Source of the DNA: Stentor coeruleus
Lineage: Eukaryota; Ciliophora; Heterotrichea; Heterotrichida; Stentoridae
NCBI GenBank assembly: GCA_001970955.1
Contig: MPUH01000727.1
Location: 1-38,093 of the forward strand
Reading direction: 5' to 3'
DNA: 38,093 nucleotides
Part shown: one piece after another, positions 20,556-28,922 of the stretch
Layout of the letters: every line of letters begins with the position of its first letter
How positions within the stretch are numbered: position 1 is the stretch's first letter
Position numbers and translations under genes: made by a program
Notes under the pieces: model-generated
The model's input: only the letters and a program-made list of their open reading frames with translations
What the model was told of the DNA's origin: nothing
Database searches by the model: none

Positions 20556-21635
20556 ATGATTCAAAAACTTCCTCTTCAGCCTATCGAGACTGGGGGTGAT
20601 TTAGAAGATTTTTCTTATATTTCAATGATTGAACCTGTATCATCATCTTTTTATGTCTCTTTAGGTATTGGACTTTTTGAGTCTTTGATCAGATTACAGC
20701 CATATCCAGAAATTACTCATCCAACATGGGTAGCTTTATTTGAGTCACATTCTCAATCAAAAACAATAGCTGCTGAGTTTTCATTAGCTTATAAACATAG
20801 TGAATTTAAAAGAGTGCTTGATTCAGTTAATAACACAGATAGAAAATTAGCTTTAAAAAACTTAGAAAGCCTTTCTAAAAGCTATGAAAAACTCTTAGCA
20901 ATTGATTATGGGATACGATTTATTCTTATAAGAGCTTTAGCAGTAGACCCAAAAAGTGTTATTACAGGGAATTTTAAAAATTTCATGCAGGCTGCGAAAA
21001 ATATTAGTGCATTGCTTAATATTGGGTTTGGGATAGCTCGTGGAGATAAAATTAAGGAATTTAAATCAGATTTTGAAGGACCAATGATATTTTTATATAT
21101 GTCATCTAGAGGACAATTTGGTATTTTATACCACAAAGCTGTTAAATATATTGATGAAAAGCCTGGTGCTGTATATGCTGATTGCTCACTTTATCCTTTT
21201 TCAACTAAAATTTCTAGTCTAAAAACTGAGCCTGATCAGTCAGTAACTCAAAATATTTTAGATTTAATAGAAATATTGGCTGATAATATAAAAGAAGACT
21301 TGCCAAGATCAGTTGAAAAACATATTATTGGGAAAATTGAAGCACTTTCAAAGATTTATCCTGGGTTACAAGATATTCCAGGACTAAAATATATTAAAAA
21401 GAGAAATAATAAAAGTATCACAAAAGAGTTTCGAATCTTTGATGGTAGTTTAAGTAGAAGAATTCATGGAGAACCAGGATTCATACCTAATAATACAAGT
21501 ATTTCTTTGTTATCGAAAAAAATTTCAAAGACACCTTCACCGAAGAAAAAAAATCAAGGAATTTCTGTTGATTATTATAAGAATTTATCAAATAGAAGAA
21601 TGTATTATTATAAGAATATTAGTTTTGCAAGTTAA
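20556..21635 (+). CDS. Otubain-like (peptidase C65) protein, probably catalytically dead
   Basis: 359 aa. Residues 20-45 (FSYISMIEP..SSFYVSLG...FESLI) align with the otubain active-site start (YSYIR...P.GNCFYRAFG...LEALL). The segment around residues 150-193 (ISALLNIGFGI...EGPMIFLY...GQFGILYHK) aligns with the otubain end (IIALAQALSVSI...EPKVYLLY.PGHYDILYK). The intervening helices have plausible length. At the catalytic positions the Cys is Ser31 and the His is Gln187, so the deubiquitinase activity known for otubains should be absent, suggesting a ubiquitin-binding pseudoenzyme. Residues 215-359 are an extra helical and basic tail absent from standard otubains. The family assignment rests on motif alignment by eye. 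Confidence 0.6.
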   Translation: MIQKLPLQPIETGGDLEDFSYISMIEPVSSSFYVSLGIGLFESLIRLQPYPEITHPTWVALFESHSQSKTIAAEFSLAYKHSEFKRVLDSVNNTDRKLALKNLESLSKSYEKLLAIDYGIRFILIRALAVDPKSVITGNFKNFMQAAKNISALLNIGFGIARGDKIKEFKSDFEGPMIFLYMSSRGQFGILYHKAVKYIDEKPGAVYADCSLYPFSTKISSLKTEPDQSVTQNILDLIEILADNIKEDLPRSVEKHIIGKIEALSKIYPGLQDIPGLKYIKKRNNKSITKEFRIFDGSLSRRIHGEPGFIPNNTSISLLSKKISKTPSPKKKNQGISVDYYKNLSNRRMYYYKNISFAS

Positions 21636-21975
21636 AATTAAGATAAGCATTTTATATAACAAGTCGATATTTTAATAAACTGTCATATGAATTTTAACTT
21701 TAAATAATATGCTGAATTAGCTTTTATTTCCAAAATTATATAAAAATCTATTATAATCATACATAATTAAAAACATAAAATTTGCAAATAAAATTATAAT
21801 TAAAATGACCTAAACTTCAACCATATTTCAAAATTAATTATCATAACTACATCATAATCAATTTTTTAATCTAAATATACACATTTTAATATTCTATATC
21901 CTACCTTTTAAATCATCCTAAACTTAATTCCCAAACTAAAAGCCTAAAATTATATGTATTTATCCTCAATTAAAC
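21636..21975. other. Tail-to-tail intergenic region
   Basis: 340 bp between convergent genes, with no gene supported. The portion next to the minus-strand gene is C/A-rich on the plus strand (G/T-rich on that gene's own strand), which fits the 3'-flank composition seen elsewhere in the window. Confidence 0.5.
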
Positions 21976-23004
21976 CTAAACAATTATCCATCCACCTAAA
22001 ATTCCTAATAAAACACTCCCAGATGTAAAAAGCGTAATAGTCTCAGCACATCCATCTAAAACTCCACTCTTATACAAATTCCAATTCAAATTCCTCCTTG
22101 TAGTTTCAACATATTTCTCATACTTATCACTAGATATAGACCCACATTGCCAAAGTTCAAAAGGATCAGAAGAATGTGCTTTAGCTCCAGAGCATTTAGA
22201 ACTAGAATATTTCATATCCTTAAATAAATTCTCAAACATTCCTTCAACATGATTTATATACAACCCACAATACCCTTGCTTTAAATTAGGGTCTCCAGAA
22301 CATAAACAAGGTTCTTCATCATAACTTTTCCTAAAAGCAGCACTATGATAAACACAAGTATCAACAAGATTACAAGTAAAAGGTTCAGAAATCAACTTAG
22401 TACCATTTAAATAAATTTGAATCATATCACAATATCCTTCAAATGCATAATTTGATTCACAAAACTTAGCATCTTCAACTCCATAAGTTAAACCTAATGA
22501 CCAAAGTTCAATACAAAATCCTTTATTACATCCATAGCCAATTTGACATTCTAAATCATTTATACATTTTGATCCTTTTTTCAAAGATGTGACACAAGTA
22601 TTACTAGGACCACAATAAAGCCCTGGAGCACATATAGAACTATCAATACAAGAACTACCTTTAGTAAGTCCATCACATATAAGATTATTACATATTCCTG
22701 AAAGACAATTGTTATTGTTACAACATTGATCTCCTGGAAGTTGGCTTTGATCATAAGTTGTATTTGTACATAAATCAACTGGAGGGGAATAAGGTAAAGG
22801 CTCACAATAAGTATCTACAAAAGTTAGTTTTTGATTATAAGTTGCAATACTTGAATAACTTGGGCAGTACATTCCAGCCGGACAAGCTGCAACTTTGATA
22901 GTTTCAGTGATTTCTATACATCGAAAATCTGGATCGTATGTATCTTGACATTCGATTTTCACACATTCGCTACTTACCAAATGTATTAAAGCTAGAAATA
23001 TCAT
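21976..23004 (-). CDS. Secreted Cys-rich, probably GPI-anchored surface protein
   Basis: 342 aa from the ATG at 23004-23002; the open frame upstream of it lacks an ATG. It begins with a signal peptide (MIFLALIHLVSSEC). The mature part has more than 25 cysteines, including several EGF/dickkopf-like units (GDQCCNNNNCLSGICNNLIC, then a GSSCIDSSICAPGLYCG unit and a GSKCINDLECQIGYGC unit). The C-terminus is a hydrophobic tail after a small-residue site (DGCAETITLFTSGSVLLGI LGGWIIV, shown with a gap), the pattern of a GPI-attachment signal. Cys-rich GPI proteins coat ciliate surfaces; the exact role is unknown. It starts 16 bp after the stop of the upstream UTP25 gene, and an intron-like 16-mer spans that stop. 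Confidence 0.8.
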   Translation of the reverse strand: MIFLALIHLVSSECVKIECQDTYDPDFRCIEITETIKVAACPAGMYCPSYSSIATYNQKLTFVDTYCEPLPYSPPVDLCTNTTYDQSQLPGDQCCNNNNCLSGICNNLICDGLTKGSSCIDSSICAPGLYCGPSNTCVTSLKKGSKCINDLECQIGYGCNKGFCIELWSLGLTYGVEDAKFCESNYAFEGYCDMIQIYLNGTKLISEPFTCNLVDTCVYHSAAFRKSYDEEPCLCSGDPNLKQGYCGLYINHVEGMFENLFKDMKYSSSKCSGAKAHSSDPFELWQCGSISSDKYEKYVETTRRNLNWNLYKSGVLDGCAETITLFTSGSVLLGILGGWIIV

Positions 23005-23015
23005 ATTTTTATAAA

Positions 23016-23031
23016 CTAAATTAGTTAATAC
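23016..23031 (-). other. Candidate 16-nt intron overlapping the UTP25 stop
   Basis: On the minus strand GTATTAACTAATTTAG has GTA and TAG ends and the 16-nt length also known for Stentor introns. It contains the UTP25 TAA. Removing it would fuse UTP25 in frame to the secreted protein downstream. Chance occurrence is possible, and the biology argues against a fusion. Confidence 0.3.
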
Positions 23032-24529
23032 TGAAAATCTCACTATTTGAAACTATCATTTTCTCAGCTTTTGTATCGCCAACTATTCTTTGTAAGGAAA
23101 AAGCATCATATTTACAGAATATCGCCGTACTTTCTTCTGATGCTCGGACTAAAGATTCATAGTTTTCTTTGAATTCTGGAAGGCTATAGAAAAAAACATT
23201 AGATATTTCTCTAAGTTTTAATGGGCGGAAATATGCTAGCCTTTCTGTTATACATAAAGCTTTTGATGTGTTTTTAGACCATTGTGCTACACTTCTTTGC
23301 CTTTCTGGCTTGGATGTGTATTCACATAAACATGAAATCCCTGGATCATTTTCTTCTAAGAAAGATTTGAGTCTTACATATTCAAAATATGATTGTACGA
23401 AAATAACAGATTTAGTTGGGATTTCTTCTTTAATTCTAAGCCAATATTGGCAAAAGTACTCATAACGTTTTTCGTTTATTTCTGAAGTACTTGATGCTTG
23501 AAATTTTCTGAATTTTTGTAAACAAGGGAATATTGTTCCTGTACAGTGTTCTATAGTTTTAGCTTTACCACGAAAATTGTGGTTACGATTGAATAGAGAC
23601 ATTATGATTGGGCTTAGGAAATCAGTTTGTATTATAAGTTGTCTGAAATTATTACTGTTACCATCTAGATATTCATCTCTTATACGATTTAAATCTGTTG
23701 TTACTGAGTCACGATCTGGCATGAGGTTCATGTTTTTAAATATATCTTCTATATGGTCCCAATTTTGCATAAGAAGCATATGACAATCAAGGACTACTGA
23801 TATTTGTATTGAACATAATATCCCAGTGTCAATTTTATCTTCTGATTTTTCTAGACCTTGTTTTAAGGACATTGGTGTTGCTAGGATTATATCACATTTT
23901 TTAAAATTGGAAAATAAGTGCATGTCTTTGTCACCTAGGGTTATTCCAAGTTTGACTGCATCTGAGTCTAATTCTGGCTCGTCTTCAAAGATTTCTTTGT
24001 ATTTTTTCATTGAAAATTTGCTAACTTTTTTCCAGTTTCCTTTGCAGTGTTGGTTTACCATGAATTCAATGCAATGTTTTGCATGACCTAAAGTTGGAAC
24101 TAGGATTACAGCGATAGCTGATGTAAAAGCTTGATCTTTAATAGTTGGATTAGTTTCTGTGTTATCTTTGATCATAGTTTTGTGTTTATATACATGATTC
24201 ATAACATGACTATAAATAAAATTCTTTGTCTCAAAGTCTTTATTAGAGTTTAATAATAGAAAATCAACATAATTACTCATAATGTTCAGTATAGGACTTG
24301 ATTCAATTCCAATCATTCTTTTGTGAAGTGTGGTTGAATAGAATTCATCACACCCTGAAGAAGTAGCTTCTATGAATGGTTCTAGTCTAAAAGTTTGTTT
24401 TTTCTTAGGATCGTAGGCTCCTGGGGTAAAAAAGTTATGAAATCGGTCAATCCCTGTGAGAAAATCTAGGTTTTGAAATTTTTGTTTCGGTCTGAGTGTT
24501 TCATCACATTTAGAAGGTCCTCTTTTCAT
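23021..24529 (-). CDS. UTP25: UTP25 (DIEXF/digestive-organ expansion factor) ribosome-biogenesis protein
   Basis: 502 aa, covering the conserved UTP25 domain, a DEAD-helicase-like fold without helicase motifs that joins the small-subunit processome with Sas10 and U3. Diagnostic blocks are TSAIAVILVPTLGHAKHCIEF (residues about 132-152), CDIILATPMSLKQ and SIQISVVLDCHMLLMQNWDHI near the middle, a DFLSPIIMSLFNRNHNFRGK segment, and SVIFVQSYFEYVRLKSFLEE in the second RecA-like half. The C-terminus ends with the family's YDAFSLQRIVGDTKAEKMI. The long acidic N-terminus of yeast and animal UTP25 is missing or shorter. The stop is TAA. A GPI-type gene follows 16 bp downstream on the same strand. Confidence 0.9.
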   Translation of the reverse strand: MKRGPSKCDETLRPKQKFQNLDFLTGIDRFHNFFTPGAYDPKKKQTFRLEPFIEATSSGCDEFYSTTLHKRMIGIESSPILNIMSNYVDFLLLNSNKDFETKNFIYSHVMNHVYKHKTMIKDNTETNPTIKDQAFTSAIAVILVPTLGHAKHCIEFMVNQHCKGNWKKVSKFSMKKYKEIFEDEPELDSDAVKLGITLGDKDMHLFSNFKKCDIILATPMSLKQGLEKSEDKIDTGILCSIQISVVLDCHMLLMQNWDHIEDIFKNMNLMPDRDSVTTDLNRIRDEYLDGNSNNFRQLIIQTDFLSPIIMSLFNRNHNFRGKAKTIEHCTGTIFPCLQKFRKFQASSTSEINEKRYEYFCQYWLRIKEEIPTKSVIFVQSYFEYVRLKSFLEENDPGISCLCEYTSKPERQRSVAQWSKNTSKALCITERLAYFRPLKLREISNVFFYSLPEFKENYESLVRASEESTAIFCKYDAFSLQRIVGDTKAEKMIVSNSEIFSIN

Positions 24530-25328
24530 AGTACAAATGGAGTTTTAGTCGATTTTAATATGGGTTTTATAATAATAAAAATTGACGTCCTGTGATTATT
24601 TATCAATTCAGATTAGGGAATGATTTTATAATGGAATTCATATCCAGAGGTTTGAGAAGGAAGTATTTAGATTATAATTCAGATTCAAAAATATAATCAA
24701 TATATGATGAAACTTGTATGATATTTTTTTCAATGATGCTTAGGATTTTGGTATTAATGATTACTTTTGTAACAAGCTTTATATTAATCAAACTTATTCT
24801 TCAAAGAAAAAAACATATAAAACCAAGTGTTTATTGACAAATATTGATAGATGAAAATATTTTTATATTGTATGTGGGCTAATTATAAATTTTTTTTACA
24901 CAAAAATAAACTTTTAAATTATCCCATGAAAAATCTTAGTGGCAAAGATTAAATATTGAAGGTATCTAGTCTTTTAAATCACATTCAAGGTTTTCAAAAC
25001 TCAGATATTTAAACACAAATTACCTGATTATTTTTATATATTTCCCTATGATTGGTTTGAATAACACTTAAAAATGTATTTTTCATCCAATCAGATATTC
25101 CTCACCTTAAATTGCTAAATTTTCTAATACCATCAAGCCACTCTTTATGATAAAACTTTCTATAAATTTTATTAGCAATCATATATATCCACTAATAAAT
25201 AAAAAATCTTACAATAAAAAATAAAACACAAACTTCAATAATTCCTCATATCCTAACACAATAAATACCTACCTAAAAACCCGATCCTACAACCTTCATC
25301 ACAACATCAATTAGTTTTTAACTTATTA
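24530..25328. other. Intergenic region between two minus-strand genes
   Basis: 800 bp holding the UTP25 promoter side and the NudE 3' flank. The stretch at about 25020-25328 is C/A-rich on the plus strand, matching the G-rich 3' flank of a minus-strand gene. No gene, RNA or repeat is supported; a 21-codon ATG frame at 24631 is too short to accept. Confidence 0.5.
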
Positions 25329-26021
25329 TTATACTTGATACGTTTTTAAACGTGAACTCAATGAACCTAACAAACTATCTACCATATCCAAAGAGTTCTT
25401 TCCTACCAATGTTGACTTTAACTTATACTCAGGCAGCATCGCATCCACAATTGAATAAGACTTCTTCATCCTTCTAAACTTACTTTGCTGTATAATCTCC
25501 AACTCACTATTCAATTCCTTTAACTGATCTTTTAACCTTTGTGTCGTCTCAGCATTATGATCTTTTAAATCATCTAGCTCAGAACATGTTAAAGCTAAAT
25601 CCTCTAAAGCTCTATGATAATACTGAGTTAATTGATTGTTTTCATATTCTTTTTCACGAATTTTTCCAGTTAAAATATCATAATCAATCTCAAGTTCTTT
25701 ATTATGTCTTTGCATTGTTTTAAGTTTTTCAGTAGTGATTTTAAGTTCTTTCATAAGCTTGTCATTATGCTTTTCTACTTCAAAAAGTTTTTTTCTGAAG
25801 TCTTCCTATATATTTTATACCTTAAGTGTTTTAATTTGTTCTTTTAGAATCTCATTTTCACTCTGTAAAGCTTGGATTGTTGTGGCTTGATTTTCAATAT
25901 CATATTCGAGTTCAGCTTCTACTGCGCGGCTAGTTTCTTGGAATTCTTCGAAGTCTCTGGTTAGTTGTGAAAGCTGTTGACTTTTTTCAAAGAGCTCCAT
26001 TTTCAGGACTTCTGCTGCCAT
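25329..26021 (-). CDS. NDEL1: NudE/NDEL1-like dynein regulator (two exons)
   Basis: 225 aa after splicing: exon 1 26021-25821 (67 codons) and exon 2 25805-25329. The protein is almost entirely coiled coil and follows the NudE N-terminal domain order: DFEEFQETSRAVEAELEYDI (human FEEFQEGSRELEAELE), then ALQSENEILKEQIKTLKEDF, TTEKLKTMQRHNKELEIDYD (human ELEQANDDLERAKR) and RALEDLALTCSELDDLK (human [20 protein letters not shown]). The first block is the LIS1/dynein-binding core in animals. NudE proteins regulate cytoplasmic dynein with LIS1, in nuclear positioning and mitosis. The C-terminal 60 residues are Ser/Leu-rich, shorter than in animals. Gene symbol is by family; NDE1 and NDEL1 cannot be told apart here. 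Confidence 0.82.
25806..25820 (-). other. 15-nt intron in the NudE gene
   Basis: On the minus strand GTATAAAATATATAG is exactly 15 nt with GTA and TAG ends and an in-frame TAA. Removing it joins ACA CTT AAG to GAA GAC TTC in phase 0 and unites two coiled-coil frames into one NudE protein, so the intron is strongly supported. Confidence 0.93.
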
Positions 26022-26640
26022 ATTGTATAATAGGATGGGATTTTTGGATAGAGAGAGGAATTAGAGATTAATTTTTTTTTATGTGTTGATTTGGTAAGTT
26101 GAATTAGAATATGTTGGTTAGGAGGATTAATTTGTAGAGGAATTGTCAAAGTTTTTGATGTATAGATATAATTTTTATGAGATTTTTGGTTTTTATATGT
26201 GGGTTGTGGGAGAATATTGAGGAAGTGAAGTTTTTGGTTTTATAAATTCCTGTGGCAAGGGGTTTTCTGAGGAGGTAGGGATTTTAAGTAGTTTTGAGAT
26301 ATTTTTTCAGAAAAAATATAAATAAAGTCTAAAAAACTGTAATTTTATTTAGTGTAAGCTTATTTTCTTTTATCAACAACTAAATCCTAAATCAAGCACT
26401 TTGGATATTCCTATTATCTCTGTAAAACTAAATTCAAAACTCTTTAAAAATTTCTTCATACCATAAATATATCCACTTAAAACAATAGCCTTTTATCATC
26501 TTAGTTTTTCCCTTCTTAACCATCATTACTTTCGCTCCACAGTTTTTAAATCCTTATCATAAAACTCAATCATCCTTCCAATGCACATTTTCAACAGAAA
26601 CCACAACTAATAAATTATGCAAAAATAGTCCCGAGTATGG
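26022..26640. other. Intergenic region 5' of NudE
   Basis: The first 280 bp are G/T-rich on the plus strand, meaning C/A-rich on the NudE strand, the composition seen upstream of other genes here. The rest is ordinary AT-rich sequence leading into the degraded SHIPPO gene. No gene is supported. Confidence 0.5.
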
Positions 26641-27620
26641 GCAATGACAAGTCGAAAATTTTATTCTAACAGCGAAATCACCCTAGGTCAAGAGGCTTAT
26701 TAACATACTTGACCTTAAAAAATTCAAATTTTCTATAAGTTTATCAACAAAAGAATCTCCTACATTTAATTTTGAAAACCCAAGACCTGATTTATATTCC
26801 CCAAAAAAACTCCTTCCTTTCAAGGAAATACATTATAATCATTACTAATCATACTGAAATCCAATTGTGTCAAATAATCCATGATTCTAATATCTCAGGA
26901 CCAGGCAAATACATTATTTATAAATCTTAAGATTCAGTTTATACTCTACGAAAGATACAAAATTAGGTCCAGGTTGTTATAATCCAATATATAGTTCATC
27001 ATTAGAAAAATCTTCATCATTTAGTTTAGAAACAGCGAAAAAGAATGCATCATTAGCATCAAATAGGTTTCCATAGGACTATAATTTTCAAGATATAATC
27101 TCAGAACCTGGGGTCTTGGATTAAGTGTTCTTTTATTTTTATCAGTAATAATACTCCTGGTCCTAGCAGTTATTCAATAAAAACTTCAAGATTCGAATGT
27201 ATCTTTTCTATAACTTCAAGAAAACCAATTCATGAAAAAATGAAAATGACTCCTGGCCCAGGAACTTACAATTACATTCTTAAAGAAGGTTTTCCACATT
27301 TTCCTATATCGAAAAGCCAAAGAAAAAAATTTGTATATGAAACACCTGGTCCAGGAGTTTATTCACTTCTATTACCTAAATCAATATAAGAAATGTGCAT
27401 AATTTATATTTAGATTCAGAATAGCTCAAAAAACTACCTAAAAAAACCTTGAAAAAAACCCAGGACAAGGGAATTATAACCTTATAAGCTTAGATAAAAG
27501 CTCAAGTTTTCTTTAAAGCTTAAGACCTACAGAAAAAAAATTAAAAATCTCAAGGAATAAAAACTATAAATATAATAATAATTTACAACCCAAATACAGG
27601 TTATATCTTAAGAACCTCTC
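26640..27620 (+). pseudogene. Decayed SHIPPO-repeat (ODF3/CIMAP-type) gene
   Basis: A series of proline-glycine motifs typical of SHIPPO/STPGR repeats can be read on the plus strand, spread over different frames and interrupted by many stops. They are NPRPDLYSP (about 26776), SGPGKYI (26895), LGPGCYNP (26964), TPGPSSY (27153-27173), TPGPGTY (27249-27269), TPGPGVY (27342-27362), NPGQGNYNL (about 27457) and NPNTGYI (about 27588). The three best are 31-32 codons apart, the family's usual spacing, inside the only long stop-free run (to the TAA at 27387-27389). Remnants of the linking SPTFNF and SSFSL strings are also visible. SHIPPO proteins are microtubule-inner proteins of cilia. Limits are approximate, and the gene cannot be expressed as one protein in the standard code. 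Confidence 0.8.
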
Positions 27621-27838
27621 CAGTTTTTATAGTTCAAAAGTTGAAAAACAAAAAAGTTATAAACTAATCAAAAGAAATCCAGCAAGCCAACCAAATATCC
27701 AAAAAACTATAGCAATCCAACTGAGCCAAAGCATTTTATTATATCAACTCTAAAACTTTCCAATTCAAAAACAAAATCTCAGTTTCTCATTCATAAACTA
27801 GGCTATTATCATCATCTCCATTCAAAATACTTAACTAT

Positions 27839-28252
27839 TTAAGCCTTGTTAAGAACCGTTGCATGGCATTTTCCACAATAATGCCTATTTGCATGTTTCG
27901 CCATAAAAGTTCCTGGACCGCATTTCTCACAAACTCTTCTAGTTCTAGTAACTTTTGAGCTTTTATCTACTTTGTATAGATTAAGAACTGCTAATTTGAC
28001 CTTCTTTTTCTTATGAGCTTTTTTCTTAGGTGTTGTGTAGGCCTTCTTCTTTTTCTTTTTCTTACCTCCTAATAAAGAATCTAAAGCTTCTAAGGTTGAG
28101 TATTCAGTAATCCCATATTCACAAATGGTCATTTCTGATCTTAGAGCTTGACCGCCCCAAAATAAGCTTTCTTCTGTGAGGTCGCTGATTTTTGTGCTTT
28201 GGTCTACATCTATGCTTATAAGACCTTCACTACTACGGATGAATACTCTCAT
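27839..28252 (-). CDS. RPS27A: Ribosomal protein eS31 (RPS27A) fused to a degenerate ubiquitin
   Basis: 137 aa from MRVFIRSS (ATG at 28252-28250); the frame upstream of it is not needed. Residues 1-63 are a shortened ubiquitin-like domain (about 13 residues less than the canonical 76, with the region around helix 1 deleted) ending in LLGG. None of the canonical linkage lysines is retained: the K48 site reads GGQAL and the K63 site ITEYST. Residues 64-85 form the lysine-rich eS31 N-terminus ([21 protein letters not shown]), then the ribosomal fold and zinc ribbon CEKC..14 residues..CGKC (C-x2-C-x14-C-x2-C). eS31 sits in the 40S beak near the decoding site. The degenerate ubiquitin may be cleaved after GG as a folding chaperone, or kept. 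Confidence 0.92.
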   Translation of the reverse strand: MRVFIRSSEGLISIDVDQSTKISDLTEESLFWGGQALRSEMTICEYGITEYSTLEALDSLLGGKKKKKKKAYTTPKKKAHKKKKVKLAVLNLYKVDKSSKVTRTRRVCEKCGPGTFMAKHANRHYCGKCHATVLNKA

Positions 28253-28922
28253 ATTTATAACCAAGGATATTGAATATGGGTTTTTTAAAGGCAAAAAAGT
28301 TGTTGAGGGAAAATAGAAGGGGTAGTTATTAAAAAATTATCAATAGTTTATTAAGGATTATCATGTGTTAGGGTATAGGAAAAATTGAAGGAATTTTGTG
28401 TTTTGTATGCTAGAATTTTTTTTTTTTGGATTTTTTTTTGGTTTTGTGATGAGGGTTTGATTATTTTTTTAAGTGTTGATAAATCAGTTTTTAGTAAAAT
28501 TTGTGATTGGTTTTACCATAAGATTTTAAGATTTGATATATTGCGATTAGTTTATATAATATTTTTTAATATTATCCTATGATTAAAAAACAATTAAATA
28601 CAATATCTTGATCTCATTTATAAAATCATATAGAGTAAATTTTTGTGAGTAGTAGTATATCATAAAGAATTCCCACCAAAATTATTTTTTTGCTTTATCA
28701 CTCTATCTTATCTCGGCATCCAATTAAAGTATATATTATCATTAAAAAATATAACTAAATCTTCTTTTTATAAAATTCTTATAATAATCTACTTATCCCT
28801 ATTCCTAAACTTTCTCTATCACTTATATATTACTCACAATCTAAAACTAACTGTAAATATTAAAAACCCATAATTTTAATAAAACTTTACACTAAAAAAA
28901 TACCTTATTACCTAAATAAAAT
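28253..28922. other. Intergenic region between two minus-strand genes
   Basis: 670 bp. The first 300 bp are G/T-rich on the plus strand (C/A-rich upstream of the eS31 start), and the last 280 bp are C/A-rich on the plus strand (G/T-rich 3' flank of the large gene). No gene is supported; a 65-codon frame at 28385 is a poly-T translation. Confidence 0.5.

Noticed and set aside
24631..24696. 21-codon ATG frame upstream of UTP25
   Set aside because: Too short, no intron linking it to another exon.
26640..27620. Reading TAA/TAG as Gln to rescue the SHIPPO gene
   Set aside because: Recoding opens longer frames but PGP motifs still lie in different frames, and every other gene in the window uses TAA/TAG as stops.
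28385..28582. 65-codon frame near eS31
   Set aside because: Poly-T-driven Phe/Ile/Trp sequence in a G/T-rich 5' flank; not protein-like.
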